This document shows positions 1 through 8,692 of a stretch of 64,000 nt of DNA, in pieces (the first letter of the stretch is position 1; the number at the start of each line of letters is the position of its first letter). Under the pieces are notes generated by a model that was not told where the DNA came from, did no database searches, and saw only the letters and a list, made by a program, of their open reading frames with translations. The stretch covers positions 124,001 through 188,000 of the forward strand of contig CAVQJI010000037.1 of the NCBI GenBank assembly GCA_963712715.1, read 5' to 3'. A program made the translations under genes and the position numbers. Origin of the DNA: JAFEDN01 sp963712715. GTDB taxonomy: Bacteria; Pseudomonadota; Gammaproteobacteria; Coxiellales; Coxiellaceae.

Positions 1-563
1 ACTTTAGAAATATTGGAGGCTTTAATGCCGCCGTCAATGCCTAAAATGACACGGGGATTAATGCTGTTAATGAGTTCCCGGGCTTCGCTGAGTTTTTCTA
101 CACTCGATTCTATAAACGATTGGCCGCCAAAACCTGGAAAAACCGACATCAAAAGTAAAAAATCGATAGATTCCAGATAGTCCTGCGCCAGACACATGGA
201 TTTATCGGGATTGAGCGCGAGGCCCGCCTTCATGCCATGGGAGTGAATGTGCCGTATACAGCCGTTAACGTCAGCGGTGGTTTCGGGATGAAAGGTCAGC
301 ATATTGGCTCCCGCTTTGGCGAACGCTTCAATATATTCTTCCGGTTCTTCCACCATCAAATGCGCATCCACCGGAGCTGTAATGCCAGCCTTTCGCAAAG
401 ACTGGCACACCACGGGGCCAAAACTTAAATTGGGCACGAAATGATGATCCATCACGTCAAAATGAATCCAGTCGACGCCGGCCGCCATGACGGATTCAAT
501 TTCTTTACCCAGCTGTGAAAAATTAGCGGATAAAATGGATGCGGAAATTTGCACTTTTTTCAT
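1..563 (-). CDS. rpe: Ribulose-phosphate 3-epimerase, 3' end beyond window
   Basis: Interconverts ribulose-5-phosphate and xylulose-5-phosphate in the cytosolic pentose phosphate pathway. The translated minus strand starts MKKVQISASILSANFSQLG and shows the family hallmarks in order: the SASILSANF N-terminus, HFDVMDHHFVPNLSFGP (catalytic Asp and metal-binding His), VDAHLMVEEPE, and LLLMSVFPGFGGQSF, followed by ILGIDGGI near the window edge. Only about 187 residues are present; the C-terminus lies before base 1. The ATG overlaps the end of ubiJ by 4 bases, so the two are probably translated as one operon with hslVU and ubiE. Identification is firm. Confidence 0.93.
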   Translation of the reverse strand, partial: MKKVQISASILSANFSQLGKEIESVMAAGVDWIHFDVMDHHFVPNLSFGPVVCQSLRKAGITAPVDAHLMVEEPEEYIEAFAKAGANMLTFHPETTADVNGCIRHIHSHGMKAGLALNPDKSMCLAQDYLESIDFLLLMSVFPGFGGQSFIESSVEKLSEARELINSINPRVILGIDGGIKASNISK

Positions 564-1171
564 TGTCGTCTTACTCCAGAGATCTTTTTTTCCAGGCGCA
601 ACATCAAGGCGCCGGCGCGGTCAACGCGTTCGCGCAATCCGGCTATTTGACGATAGAAATCTTCAACCTGGGCCCGGGTGGGTAAATACTGCGCCTCGTC
701 CTGACAGAATTCACGAATATTTTCGCTGATCCCCCGGCATGTTTGCAGACCGAAATCGACAACCTTTTTCGCCCGCCAGGTGATTTCATGAGCGGCCGCG
801 TCGCCGAGAAAGCGCGATAAATATTCTTCGCCATCGATATCAGTCCGGTGCAAAATATCGCGAATGGTTTCACCTAAATCCACATCGCCAGTAATTTCAA
901 TACCCTGATCAAATAGAGTCGGCCCGCTGGCCCTGGAATAACCCACGCGAATCAGCCCGGCTAATTTTCCACTGATTGTGGTGTCCACTAATCCTTGCCA
1001 ATCTCCGGTCAGACGGACGCCCTGTTCCTGAATCAGAATATAACAATCCATTTGCCAATCGGTGACGGTCACTTTGACAACCCTGCCTTCCAGTTTATTC
1101 AGCCGATGCAAAGTATCGGGGTCTAATTTTAAAAGATGGTTAATGGCCTTTTCCAGAATGACGTATAGCAT
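560..1171 (-). CDS. ubiJ: Ubiquinone biosynthesis accessory factor UbiJ
   Basis: 203-residue SCP2-domain protein. UbiJ is an accessory factor of the ubiquinone-synthesis complex that binds lipid intermediates. The order ubiE-ubiJ is the usual gammaproteobacterial one (ubiE-ubiJ-ubiB), although here rpe follows instead of ubiB. The N-terminal part (about residues 1-105) carries the SCP2-like stretch with GRVVKVTVTDW and ISGKLAGLIRVG. The C-terminal half is helical, with a predicted coiled coil near ALMLRLEKKI, as in the family. Its ATG shares one base with the ubiE stop (TAATG) and its end overlaps the rpe start, which indicates translational coupling. Confidence 0.82.
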   Translation of the reverse strand: MLYVILEKAINHLLKLDPDTLHRLNKLEGRVVKVTVTDWQMDCYILIQEQGVRLTGDWQGLVDTTISGKLAGLIRVGYSRASGPTLFDQGIEITGDVDLGETIRDILHRTDIDGEEYLSRFLGDAAAHEITWRAKKVVDFGLQTCRGISENIREFCQDEAQYLPTRAQVEDFYRQIAGLRERVDRAGALMLRLEKKISGVRRQ

Positions 1172-2082
1172 TAATATTTTACTCCCTGATGGATAGCGAC
1201 AATGCCTCCACTTAAATTATGATAATCGCAGCGGTCAAATCCAGCCGTTAATAGCATATTTTTCAGCGTTTCCTGGTCCGGGTGCATTCGGATTGATTCA
1301 GCCAGATATTGATAACTGGCTGCGTCATTGGCCACCAGTTCACCCAGCCAGGGCAGTATTTTAAATGAATACGCGTCATACACCGGTTGTAAAACAGCAA
1401 TCACCGGTTTGGAAAATTCCAATATCATGAGGCGTCCGCCTGGTTTTAATACGCGATACAGTGAGGCCAACGCCGCGGCTTTATCGGTGACATTGCGTAA
1501 TCCAAATCCCATCGTGATCCGGTCAAAATAATTGTCAGTGAACGGTAATGATTCGGCATTGGCCAGAACGCAGGTTATATTTTTATGCAGGCCTGCGTCG
1601 AGCAGGCGCTGGCGGCCGACTCGTAGCATGGCTGCGTTGATGTCGGCTAAAAACACCTCTCCTTGATCTCCCACCAATGGGCTGATCAGCCTGCTTAAGT
1701 CCCCACTGCCGCCGGCGATATCCAGTACGCTATGTCCGCGCTTTAATGCGCAACCATTAATTGCGAGGCGTTTCCACAATCGGTGAATGCCTAACGACAT
1801 TAAATCATTCATTAAATCGTATTTTTCAGCGACGCTGGAAAATACCTCACCGACTCGCCGGGTTTTTTCTTTAGGCGCTATCTGTTGAAAGCCAAAATGA
1901 GTTTGCGCAGCCATTTCCGCTGAGTGCAGCGTCCATGGCTTCCTTTTTATATCCTGCGCATCGGCAGAGCCGATTGCTCGGAATGAAGGGGAAGAATCGC
2001 GATTCTCCCCCTTGCGATCCCCCATCGCGTAAGGAGAATTCCCTTCAGCGGGAACTCCTGAAGTTTCCGAATCCTCACTCAT
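1171..2082 (-). CDS. ubiE: Demethylmenaquinone/ubiquinone methyltransferase UbiE with repeat-derived insertion
   Basis: SAM-dependent C-methyltransferase of ubiquinone/menaquinone synthesis. After residue about 58 the protein is a standard UbiE: THFGFQQIAPKEKTRRVGEV, SSVAEKYDLMNDLMSLG, the SAM site SVLDIAGGSGDLSRL, FDRITMGFGLRNVTD and GRLMILEFSKP. At 303 residues it is about 50 longer than usual. The extra N-terminal stretch, roughly residues 10-56, is encoded by a repeat whose relatives lie at 23246-23312 and 47630-47716 and is read without a stop. The ATG at 2082 has a good AAGGAAG ribosome site. An internal ATG (MAAQTHFGF) just after the repeat could be an alternative start but lacks a clear ribosome site. 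Confidence 0.93.
   Translation of the reverse strand: MSEDSETSGVPAEGNSPYAMGDRKGENRDSSPSFRAIGSADAQDIKRKPWTLHSAEMAAQTHFGFQQIAPKEKTRRVGEVFSSVAEKYDLMNDLMSLGIHRLWKRLAINGCALKRGHSVLDIAGGSGDLSRLISPLVGDQGEVFLADINAAMLRVGRQRLLDAGLHKNITCVLANAESLPFTDNYFDRITMGFGLRNVTDKAAALASLYRVLKPGGRLMILEFSKPVIAVLQPVYDAYSFKILPWLGELVANDAASYQYLAESIRMHPDQETLKNMLLTAGFDRCDYHNLSGGIVAIHQGVKY
1914..2066 (-). repeat. RPE-like ORF-invading repeat, copy in ubiE
   Basis: About 150 bases that encode the extra N-terminal segment of UbiE. It contains the palindrome GAGAATCGCGATTCT and short inverted ends of the type TTCC(C)GCTGA. Parts of the same sequence recur at 23246-23312 (AIGSADAQDI encoded in both) and at 47630-47716 (shared run CGATTCTCCCCCTTGCGATC). 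Behaviour resembles Rickettsia palindromic elements, but homology to them is not claimed. Boundaries are approximate. Confidence 0.7.
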
Positions 2083-2097
2083 CTTTACTTCCTTCGG

Positions 2098-3460
2098 TTA
2101 TAAAATGGAACGGCTTAAATCTTCGTCTTTTGCCAGTTCGGCTAACTGATTGTCGACGTATACCGCGTCGATAATCACCGCCTGGCCGGCGCTGTCGGTC
2201 GCTTCAAAAGAAATTTTTTCCAGGAGCCGTTCCAGCACGGTGTGCAAACGCCGCGCGCCAATATTTTCCGCTTTGTCATTCACCTGTTGCGCTATTTCCG
2301 CCAACCGCTGAATTCCTTCTTCGGAAAACGTGAGATTGAAGCCTTCAGTGCCCATCAAGGCGGTATATTGCTGCGTCAGTGAAGCGCGCGGTTCCGTTAA
2401 AATTCGCACAAAATCACTGAGTAGTCAGCGCTTTTAATTCAACGCGGATGGGAAAACGTCCCTGTAATTCGGGAATTAAATCCGCGGGTTTGGTGAGATG
2501 GAAGGCGCCGGAGGCGATAAATAAAACGTAATCGGTTTTAACGACGCCATATTTAGTGACGACCGTACAACCTTCGACTAAAGGCAATAAATCCCGCTGC
2601 ACACCTTCACGCGAGACATCGCCGCCATAACCTTCGGTACGGCGGACGATTTTATCGATTTCATCGATAAAAACAATGCCATTTTGTTCGGCGTTTTCAA
2701 CCGCTTGGGTTTTAATTTCATCTTCATTGACCAGCTTCGAGGCTTCTTCTTCCTGCAAATATTTTAAAGCAGCTTTAACGGTCATGCGCCTGATTTTGGT
2801 TTTTTTGCTGGCGATATTTTCCATCATGCTTTGGAGTTGGCCAATCATTTCTTCCATGCCCGGCGGACCCATGATTTCCAGCGAAGCGCCGCTGGAAACT
2901 TCAATTTCGATTTCTCGGTCGTCGAGATCCCCTTCACGCAGTTTTTTACGGAATAATTGCCGCGCAGCCGACTCCTTGCTCTCGCTGACGGCGGGTTTTT
3001 CAGCAGATTTTTGCGGGCTGGAGGGCGTTACCAAAATATCCAGTATTTTTTCTTCGGCGAGTTCCACGGCCTGGGCCTGAACTTTTTCCATGGCGTGCTC
3101 GCGCGTCATTTTAATAGAAATATCCACCAGATCGCGGACTATCGAGTCTACGTCGCGCCCAACGTATCCGACTTCGGTAAATTTAGTGGCTTCTACCTTG
3201 ATAAACGGCGCTCGGGCCAGCGCGGCGAGGCGGCGGGCGATTTCAGTTTTGCCAACGCCGGTAGGGCCGATCATTAAAATATTTTTCGGAGTAATCTCTT
3301 TCTGAAGTTCCTCAGGCAGTTGTCGACGGCGCCAGCGATTACGCAGAGCGATGGCCACGGCGCGTTTCGCTTCTTTCTGACCGATAATATGTTTATCCAG
3401 TTCAAAAACAATTTCTCGCGGAGTCATGCTGGACTCCGTCAACGATAATGTATTTTTCAT
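2098..3460 (-). CDS. hslU: HslU ATPase subunit of HslVU protease, one frameshift
   Basis: AAA+ unfoldase that feeds substrates to the HslV peptidase in the cytosol. The first frame carries MTPREIVFELDKHIIGQ, Walker A GPTGVGKTEIARR and Walker B IVFIDEIDKI, and runs to VELKALTTQ. The C-terminal AAA+ region (MRILTEPRASLTQQYTALMG to the end) continues in another frame. Removing one C opposite base 2419 restores ALTTSDFVRILTEP and gives a normal protein of about 453 residues. The sequence on both sides is fully conserved, so this is a single-base error or a very recent mutation. The hslV stop and the hslU start are directly adjacent. Confidence 0.9.
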
Positions 3461-4005
3461 TTAATTCTCACTCTCTAGTTCTTCAATAGTAAAATTATGA
3501 TTAGTCATCACGCAAATATCCGCGGCGATCCCAAGGGCTTTTTTGACGATGTCCAAGGCGCCTAGTTCAGTATTATCCAGCAGAGCTTTGGCGGCGGCCT
3601 GAGCGTAAAACCCGCCGGAGCCGATAGCCATCAGGCTGTGTTCAGGCTCAATCACGTCGCCATTTCCGGTCAGGATCAGCGAGGCTTTCCTGTCTGCGAC
3701 GCACAGTAATGCTTCGAGGCGTCTGAGCATTTTATCTGTTCGCCAATCTTTGGCCATCTCCACGGCTGCCCGGACGAGCTGCCCCTGATGTTTTTCCAGT
3801 TTTGCTTCAAAGCGCTCAAACAAGGTGAAAGCGTCAGCAGTCCCCCCGGCAAAGCCCGCAATAACCTGATTATTAAACAAACGGCGAACTTTCCGGGCGT
3901 TACTTTTCATCACCATATTGCCCATAGACACCTGACCGTCCCCCCAATAACGACCTTGCCATTGCGGCGAATCGAAAGGATCGTCGTACCATGAAACTGT
4001 TTCAC
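3461..4005 (-). CDS. hslV: HslV peptidase subunit, homopolymer frameshift near the N-terminus
   Basis: Threonine peptidase of the HslVU protease. The longest open frame lacks the catalytic N-terminus, but another frame just upstream encodes FHGTTILSIRRNGKVVIGG, with the expected processed Thr after a short propeptide. Adding one G to the run of six (opposite 3940-3945) joins them into GGDGQVSMGN and gives a normal protein of about 181 residues. The start chosen is GTG at 4005, preceded by GGAG at 7 bases. The mature part shows NARKVRRLFNNQVIAGFAGG, GNGDVIEPE and SGGFYAQAAAKAL. First gene of the minus-strand run hslVU-ubiEJ-rpe. Confidence 0.88.
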
Positions 4006-4101
4006 TTTTATTCTCCGGCTTAAATACTTATCAATTGGGGGGCGGTCGGGCGGGATTTCAACGGACAAAGCGGGGTTAGACCCCGCGCGTGTCTGCACTC
4101 C

Positions 4102-4325
4102 GGAAATATGAGTTAAGCCGAGGAATCGCAGGGAGTCACTCAAAGTGCCAGACGCTGCACTGTCTTTGGGGCTGACGGGGGACTGTTATTAGAAAAAAAA
4201 ATCGCTAAACGTTCGTAGACCGGTTTCTCTCTGACCGGTTTCCCAGAAAAGGCTACCCCCGCCAGCCCCAAAGCCAGTTCCGCTGTGACTCTTATCGTTT
4301 ATGCCTCGGCTTAACTCATATTTCC
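4102..4325. repeat. 224-bp long inverted-repeat element
   Basis: Perfect 22-bp ends: 4102-4123 (beginning GGAAATATGAGTTAAGCC) and its exact reverse complement at 4304-4325. Inside the arms pairing continues imperfectly, including TTTGGGGCTGACGGGGG against CCCCCGCCAGCCCCAAA. No coding capacity was seen. This suits a non-autonomous hairpin element. No convincing target duplication was found at its borders. Confidence 0.75.
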
Positions 4326-4713
4326 TATGCAAATGCGCTCTCTATTGTGAAGAGTAGGAGCCAGAGCCAAGATTTTAATGATGGAAATTCAAACCGGTCT
4401 TCGGTACACTTTGTCAAAGTGAGAGTTTCCTTTTTTCCTGAATCTTCTTAAAAATAAAACCGAGGTACTTATGCAGCAAGAGCAAAAAAAAGTGGAAGGA
4501 AGAAGTAGCGGCCGACTTACTTGACCCTCTCACAAGATATAACCTTTATTCTTTGCGATTGCTTAAGATATGAAGGCTCCATCCCTGGTGACTCCCCAGA
4601 GATATTCGATAAAAATCATTAAGATGCAGAGATATTTGATTGACATTGCATGGCTTACTGTGTTCTTTTTGTGTTTTAGCATTTCCGATGTGATAAAATA
4701 AAAGGAGTTAACC
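4326..4713. other. Intergenic stretch without recognised gene
   Basis: About 390 bases between the hairpin element and the IS4 remnant. Nothing coding was recognised. A TTGACA hexamer near 4643 and an AAAGGAG ribosome site just before 4714 probably belonged to the dead transposase. Confidence 0.4.
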
Positions 4714-5770
4714 ATGCACTTGCAAGGATTATTGCATCACATTATTTGAGAAGGTCAGATAATATTATTAAAAGGCGAATCCATACTCTTTTATTAATTA
4801 TTAACTGCGAAACACCACCTTATATTCCGTCCATCAGAACAACTACCGAAGACCCCTGCGCTCAGCAACGACAGCAGAAAATATGTCAAACGACTTTTGG
4901 GTTATTTTCAAATAAACCACATCATAAATTTATTTCGAAAGATCGTCTCAATATATTTTAAATGGTAACAAACAGCCTCTGATCATTATTGATTGGTCTG
5001 GATTAACTCCTTGTGGTGAGTTTCATCTGCTTTCAGCCAACATTTGTGTGGGTGGTCGAGCCTTACCCATTCTGACAAAAACTTATCGGGAATGTGAATA
5101 TGGAAAAACAAAAAACCTATTAATATTTTCATTTACATCAATTCTGATCCCCACTATATTTGTCGACCCATCATAGTACGAAGAGCGTAAAACGGATGGT
5201 GTTAAGTTTTTAACGATTTAGGTCTGCAACGTTTGTGGTATAGTTTGTTATAACACCCTCAATATGAAATATGAATACGGCGGCATGGAAACCCATCAAA
5301 TCATTATATCCATTGGCAACAACGATTCCCTCCTATTTGTTTGAAGCCTGGCTTGCAAAAGACAATCCGTTAAAATGCTATTTCTTTATTTACAAAGGCA
5401 AAAACAAAAATCGTACCAAAAAAAACTTGCGTGGGAAAAAAGTTCAATGTAGTTCTAGTAAAAAACATGCTAAAGCTGCCAAGGAGCCCTGGTTGCTGGT
5501 AACATCTCTATCCATAGAACAGTTTAATGCAAAGCAAATGATTGATATTTATAAATCTCGTATGCAGATCGAAGAATACTTTAGAGATCTTAAACATATA
5601 CAACTGCATTTGTGATTAAGACATTGTCGTTCGTTTCAAAAAAACAGGTTAAATGTGGCCTTATTATTTGTCAATTTCTACGCTCAGCTCTGGATTATTG
5701 AAATAACCCCTTAAAGAATTGATTCATTTAAATTTTCAATCCAATACATTAAAAAATGGAAAGGGACATA
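4714..5770 (+). pseudogene. Degraded IS4-family transposase
   Basis: Remains of a DDE transposase scattered over several frames. It starts MHLQGLLHHII after a good ribosome site, then stops. Around 4980 another frame gives IIIDWSGLTPCGEFHLLSA, the first catalytic Asp region, followed by ICVGGRALPILTKTY. The open frame 5271-5615 ends with YKSRMQIEEYFRDLK, which fits the IS4 signature Y-(2)-R-(3)-E-(6)-K exactly. After a stop codon, LRHCRSFQKNRLNVALLF is the usual C-terminal continuation. Many stops and frame changes make it non-functional; terminal repeats could not be assigned. Confidence 0.85.
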
Positions 5771-5824
5771 GGACATTTTTGAGATGTATGGTAATCCTTT
5801 TAAAAAGAAGGGGTCATAAAAAGA

Positions 5825-5897
5825 AGGGGTCAAGTCCTTAAACCTTAATTGGACACAGAACATCACCAACCGTTAAAGGATTAAAGACTTGACCCCT
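5825..5897. repeat. Inverted repeat (GGGGTCAAGTC...GACTTGACCCC)
   Basis: AGGGGTCAAGTCCTTAAACC at the left pairs with GGATTAAAGACTTGACCCCT at the right (about 5878-5897) across a short loop. It lies between the IS4 remnant and a convergent gene and may be a transposon end or act as a bidirectional terminator. Confidence 0.55.
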
Positions 5898-5919
5898 CTC
5901 ACTCAACTAAACTGAATCA

Positions 5920-6822
5920 TCAAAACGAATTTCTCAAATAATCACGGGCAGGGGTGTCATTAGCGTCATTTTCATTTAAATATTCTCTGACCACAATTTT
6001 AAAAATCCCGGGTTCATAATATTTTCGTTCTCTAATTCGCAGATCTATTCTCTTTTCCGAAATTTCATCAATGACCTGATCAATGATTTTTTGATTCTTA
6101 ACAAAGATGCCACACTCTTCTAGAAAGTCCTTCTCTGCCGAATCCAAATACAGGCTTGCAGTTTTTACAGGTTTGGCAAGAAACAGGTAGCAAGGGGTCT
6201 TCTCCCGGTAATAAGCAGAACGGAAACCCATAATGAGCGTGCCTAGAGCGATGATACCAATAACGGCAGTTCCTGTGATGGCCCAATTTTTAGTCCTCCT
6301 TGAATCACAATAAATCGTGGCCAACTCGTGGCAGACTTGAGCTGAATTAGTCAGCATGTAGTGTGCCTGCTCTATCAGTATATTGATTAATGTCTCTCCA
6401 TTGATGGGTGGGCCGCCATTGCAATTATCATCTTTCGGAATCGGAAGTTGACCACAAGTTTGGTTATTAATCGGATGATAGTAATAATTCTCAAAAGCCT
6501 CGTTGGTTAAAGCTTTCAAATTTTTGATTATTGGAATCATCTGATAAAATCCGTAACTTGTTAATGCTGATAAGCTAAAATTGAATTGCGAAAATGAAAT
6601 ATTGGATTGGATTTTCGAATCAGTAAGTTCTGGTTCATCACTTTCTTTGGCTTTAATTAATTTAATTTCAATCGCGTCTAATTGCTCCAATATAATCTCT
6701 ACATCCTGTGTCTTTGTTTCCCTATCAATCTTGATTTCGATAGACTCATCAGAATTGATGGATAACAATGGCTGTTTCAGTTTAGATTGAGCACCAGAAA
6801 AAAATTTACCAAATAATCTCAT
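5920..6822 (-). CDS. Hypothetical membrane protein, 300 aa
   Basis: Not recognised. The N-terminus is Lys-rich and hydrophilic (MRLFGKFFSGAQSKLKQP), followed by an acidic stretch with many Glu/Asp and then a segment with paired Cys (YHPINNQTCGQL, KDDNCNGGPP). One clear membrane segment sits at about residues 180-200 (WAITGTAVIGIIALGTLIMG), followed by a charged C-terminal domain of about 95 residues (DEISEKRIDLRIRERKYYEPG). It lies alone beside mobile-element debris. In this genome it could be a secreted Dot/Icm substrate, but nothing in the sequence proves that. Confidence 0.6.
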   Translation of the reverse strand: MRLFGKFFSGAQSKLKQPLLSINSDESIEIKIDRETKTQDVEIILEQLDAIEIKLIKAKESDEPELTDSKIQSNISFSQFNFSLSALTSYGFYQMIPIIKNLKALTNEAFENYYYHPINNQTCGQLPIPKDDNCNGGPPINGETLINILIEQAHYMLTNSAQVCHELATIYCDSRRTKNWAITGTAVIGIIALGTLIMGFRSAYYREKTPCYLFLAKPVKTASLYLDSAEKDFLEECGIFVKNQKIIDQVIDEISEKRIDLRIRERKYYEPGIFKIVVREYLNENDANDTPARDYLRNSF

Positions 6823-6992
6823 ATTGATCTCCTCGTAGTTAATGGTTAAGGAACATACCCATTAGCCTATTGAGGAATGGCGGATTTTTAAAATCACTTG
6901 TTTTTATGGCATTAATAGATTTTAACTATCCCTGAAAAGGATGATGCTGTCGGCATGGTTATCAAAAGTAATGGCTCTGTCTTCCCCTGTGA

Positions 6993-7295
6993 TTAGTGAG
7001 AAGTCTTAATGGCTGGTTGTGAGCATTTGGATGACCGGGAACATCCCTCCGGGGGTGGAGCAGGAGAATCGACGGCCATTTTGGGCAGTTTGGTGTAGAA
7101 GTCGAATTGTAATGGAACCACCGTGCTCAGCGGATTATTCGTTACAGTATCCGCCGCCGGAGGGGTGTGGTGGTGAGATAACCACAGTTGCGTCAGTAAT
7201 AATATTCCCGCCAGAGCCAGGGGCAATGCCGCCCAGCGTTTCCAGCCAAAGGCTGCTTTTGGACGTTTTCGAATAGCGGATCGAAACTGCGTCAT
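6993..7295 (-). pseudogene. FtsN/SPOR-type protein truncated before its SPOR domain
   Basis: 100 residues: a basic N-terminus, one membrane segment (ALPLALAGILLLTQLWL, about residues 27-43) and then VPLQFDFYTKLPKMAVD. This layout, and the FDFYTKLP motif after the membrane anchor, are those of FtsN/DedD-like cell-division proteins, which often follow argS. The periplasmic linker and the C-terminal peptidoglycan-binding SPOR domain are missing; the frame ends shortly after the motif, and no SPOR remnant was seen in the 170 bases beyond. Its start overlaps the DUF945 gene by 4 bases, so it was the last gene of an argS-DUF945-ftsN operon. Probably defective. Confidence 0.6.
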
Positions 7296-8671
7296 TGCGG
7301 TCTGGGTGAACTGTCGTTGAAAATAAAATTATCCAGAACGGGCTTTTCACCATTAATCAGTAACTTTCCTTCTTTGTAATTGAGCGTCATACTCACCTGT
7401 CCTTCTTGGGGAGTCAGCAAATGGTGTGACAACCAGTGATCTATATATTCCTCTGCGGTGTTTTCCGGATTGCCCTTCAATCCTGGATTTTCTGTTTGCC
7501 TGGTTTGATAATACGTGGTTAGATTTTTTTTCAACCATGCCTGAGGAACATTGGCGATAGCCTGGATATTCAAATTTTCTAACAGATGCAAAAGCCCGGA
7601 ATTTGCCGGCTCGGTGAGCGGCGAGTTAATTTGAACCTGTAAAGTAACAGGGCCCTCTTCAGTGTTGAACTGACATTGCTTGAGATCCACAGTCATCCCT
7701 TTTGCAAAAAGATCTATCAATAAAGAATATAATTTAAAACGTTGAAAATTGGAGTCATACAAAAAGACATGGGCAAAATTTTCTAATAAAGTCGTGTTCA
7801 TATCTTTTAGCGCCAGCGCTACGTGAAGCTGGTCTATTTTAAATTGACCGTCGCTAATGGTCTGGATATGGTTGCTGAGATTGAAATCTGTCAGCTGATC
7901 ATGCTGACCCTGATCAAGATTTGCTGCGAAATTATTGACGAGGATGGCGTTGCCTCCGTAAGGAAAAATTATGACTTTGTCGGCCTCAAAATGACGGTTG
8001 CCGTACCATAAGGTCTGAATTTTACGAATATCGAGGTGCGAATTAAAATTATTTAATTCCAGAACCTTCACTAAATCAATAATATTATTGCCGACTTTTT
8101 CGGGGTTATTCTCATATAATGTACCCGCGCCTAATCTGAGTTGCGACTGAAAATGGTGGTCGCTGGGGGTGAAATTAATATTTCCGTCAAGCTGATTGAT
8201 TTCGATTCTTTGCCGTTCGTTACCCAGTAACAGATGCGTGATACTGAGTTCGGTGTTTAAACTGTTTGCCAGGGTCCATAGAGTGTTGGCCTTAAAATTT
8301 AAGTTGTCGTCATGGCTTTCATTTTGCAGCGCGGCTCGCGCTATCGTCCAGTGAGTTGCGCCGCTGACGGTGTTTTGCCTGACCAAAGGACCGTGCTGAA
8401 TACCTTGGAAAACGGTGAATTGCGCTAAAGGAACAGATTCGCCGCTTAAAGTTGTCTCCGCGCTATGAAAAGTGACCTGAAGTTCTGCGCGCGAATGAAA
8501 CCAGCCCCGATTAAAATTAATTAATTCAAAAGAGACGTGAGGAGTATTGAATTGAGAAATTATTTGCGGATAATTTTTCTGTACCCAAAACCCCATAGTG
8601 AGCGGCGCCGCTAAAATCACAGCGATCAGAACGATGACAACTGTCGATAATGCAATCCAGAGTTTACGCAT
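7292..8671 (-). CDS. DUF945 (YdgA-like) family protein
   Basis: 459 residues. An N-terminal membrane anchor (LWIALSTVVIVLIAVILAAPL) is followed by the family opening GFWVQKNYPQIISQFN and FNRGWFHSRAELQVTF, typical of YdgA/DUF945 proteins. The rest is a long beta-rich region expected in the periplasm. Its molecular role is not established; family members are cell-envelope proteins. It lies downstream of argS and overlaps the truncated FtsN-like gene by 4 bases. Confidence 0.8.
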   Translation of the reverse strand: MRKLWIALSTVVIVLIAVILAAPLTMGFWVQKNYPQIISQFNTPHVSFELINFNRGWFHSRAELQVTFHSAETTLSGESVPLAQFTVFQGIQHGPLVRQNTVSGATHWTIARAALQNESHDDNLNFKANTLWTLANSLNTELSITHLLLGNERQRIEINQLDGNINFTPSDHHFQSQLRLGAGTLYENNPEKVGNNIIDLVKVLELNNFNSHLDIRKIQTLWYGNRHFEADKVIIFPYGGNAILVNNFAANLDQGQHDQLTDFNLSNHIQTISDGQFKIDQLHVALALKDMNTTLLENFAHVFLYDSNFQRFKLYSLLIDLFAKGMTVDLKQCQFNTEEGPVTLQVQINSPLTEPANSGLLHLLENLNIQAIANVPQAWLKKNLTTYYQTRQTENPGLKGNPENTAEEYIDHWLSHHLLTPQEGQVSMTLNYKEGKLLINGEKPVLDNFIFNDSSPRPQ

Positions 8672-8692
8672 AATAAATCACCGCTATAAATG

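Noticed and set aside
237..729. Short plus-strand frames over the start of the window
   Set aside because: They are antisense to rpe and ubiJ, which have full family motifs on the other strand.
3910..4143. Separate 77-residue gene upstream of hslV
   Set aside because: Its end (GTTILSIRRNGKVVIGG) is the missing N-terminus of HslV in another frame; it is part of hslV, not a gene.
4746..4961. 71-residue frame as an independent gene
   Set aside because: It lies inside the decayed IS4 transposase and its neighbours in other frames carry transposase motifs.
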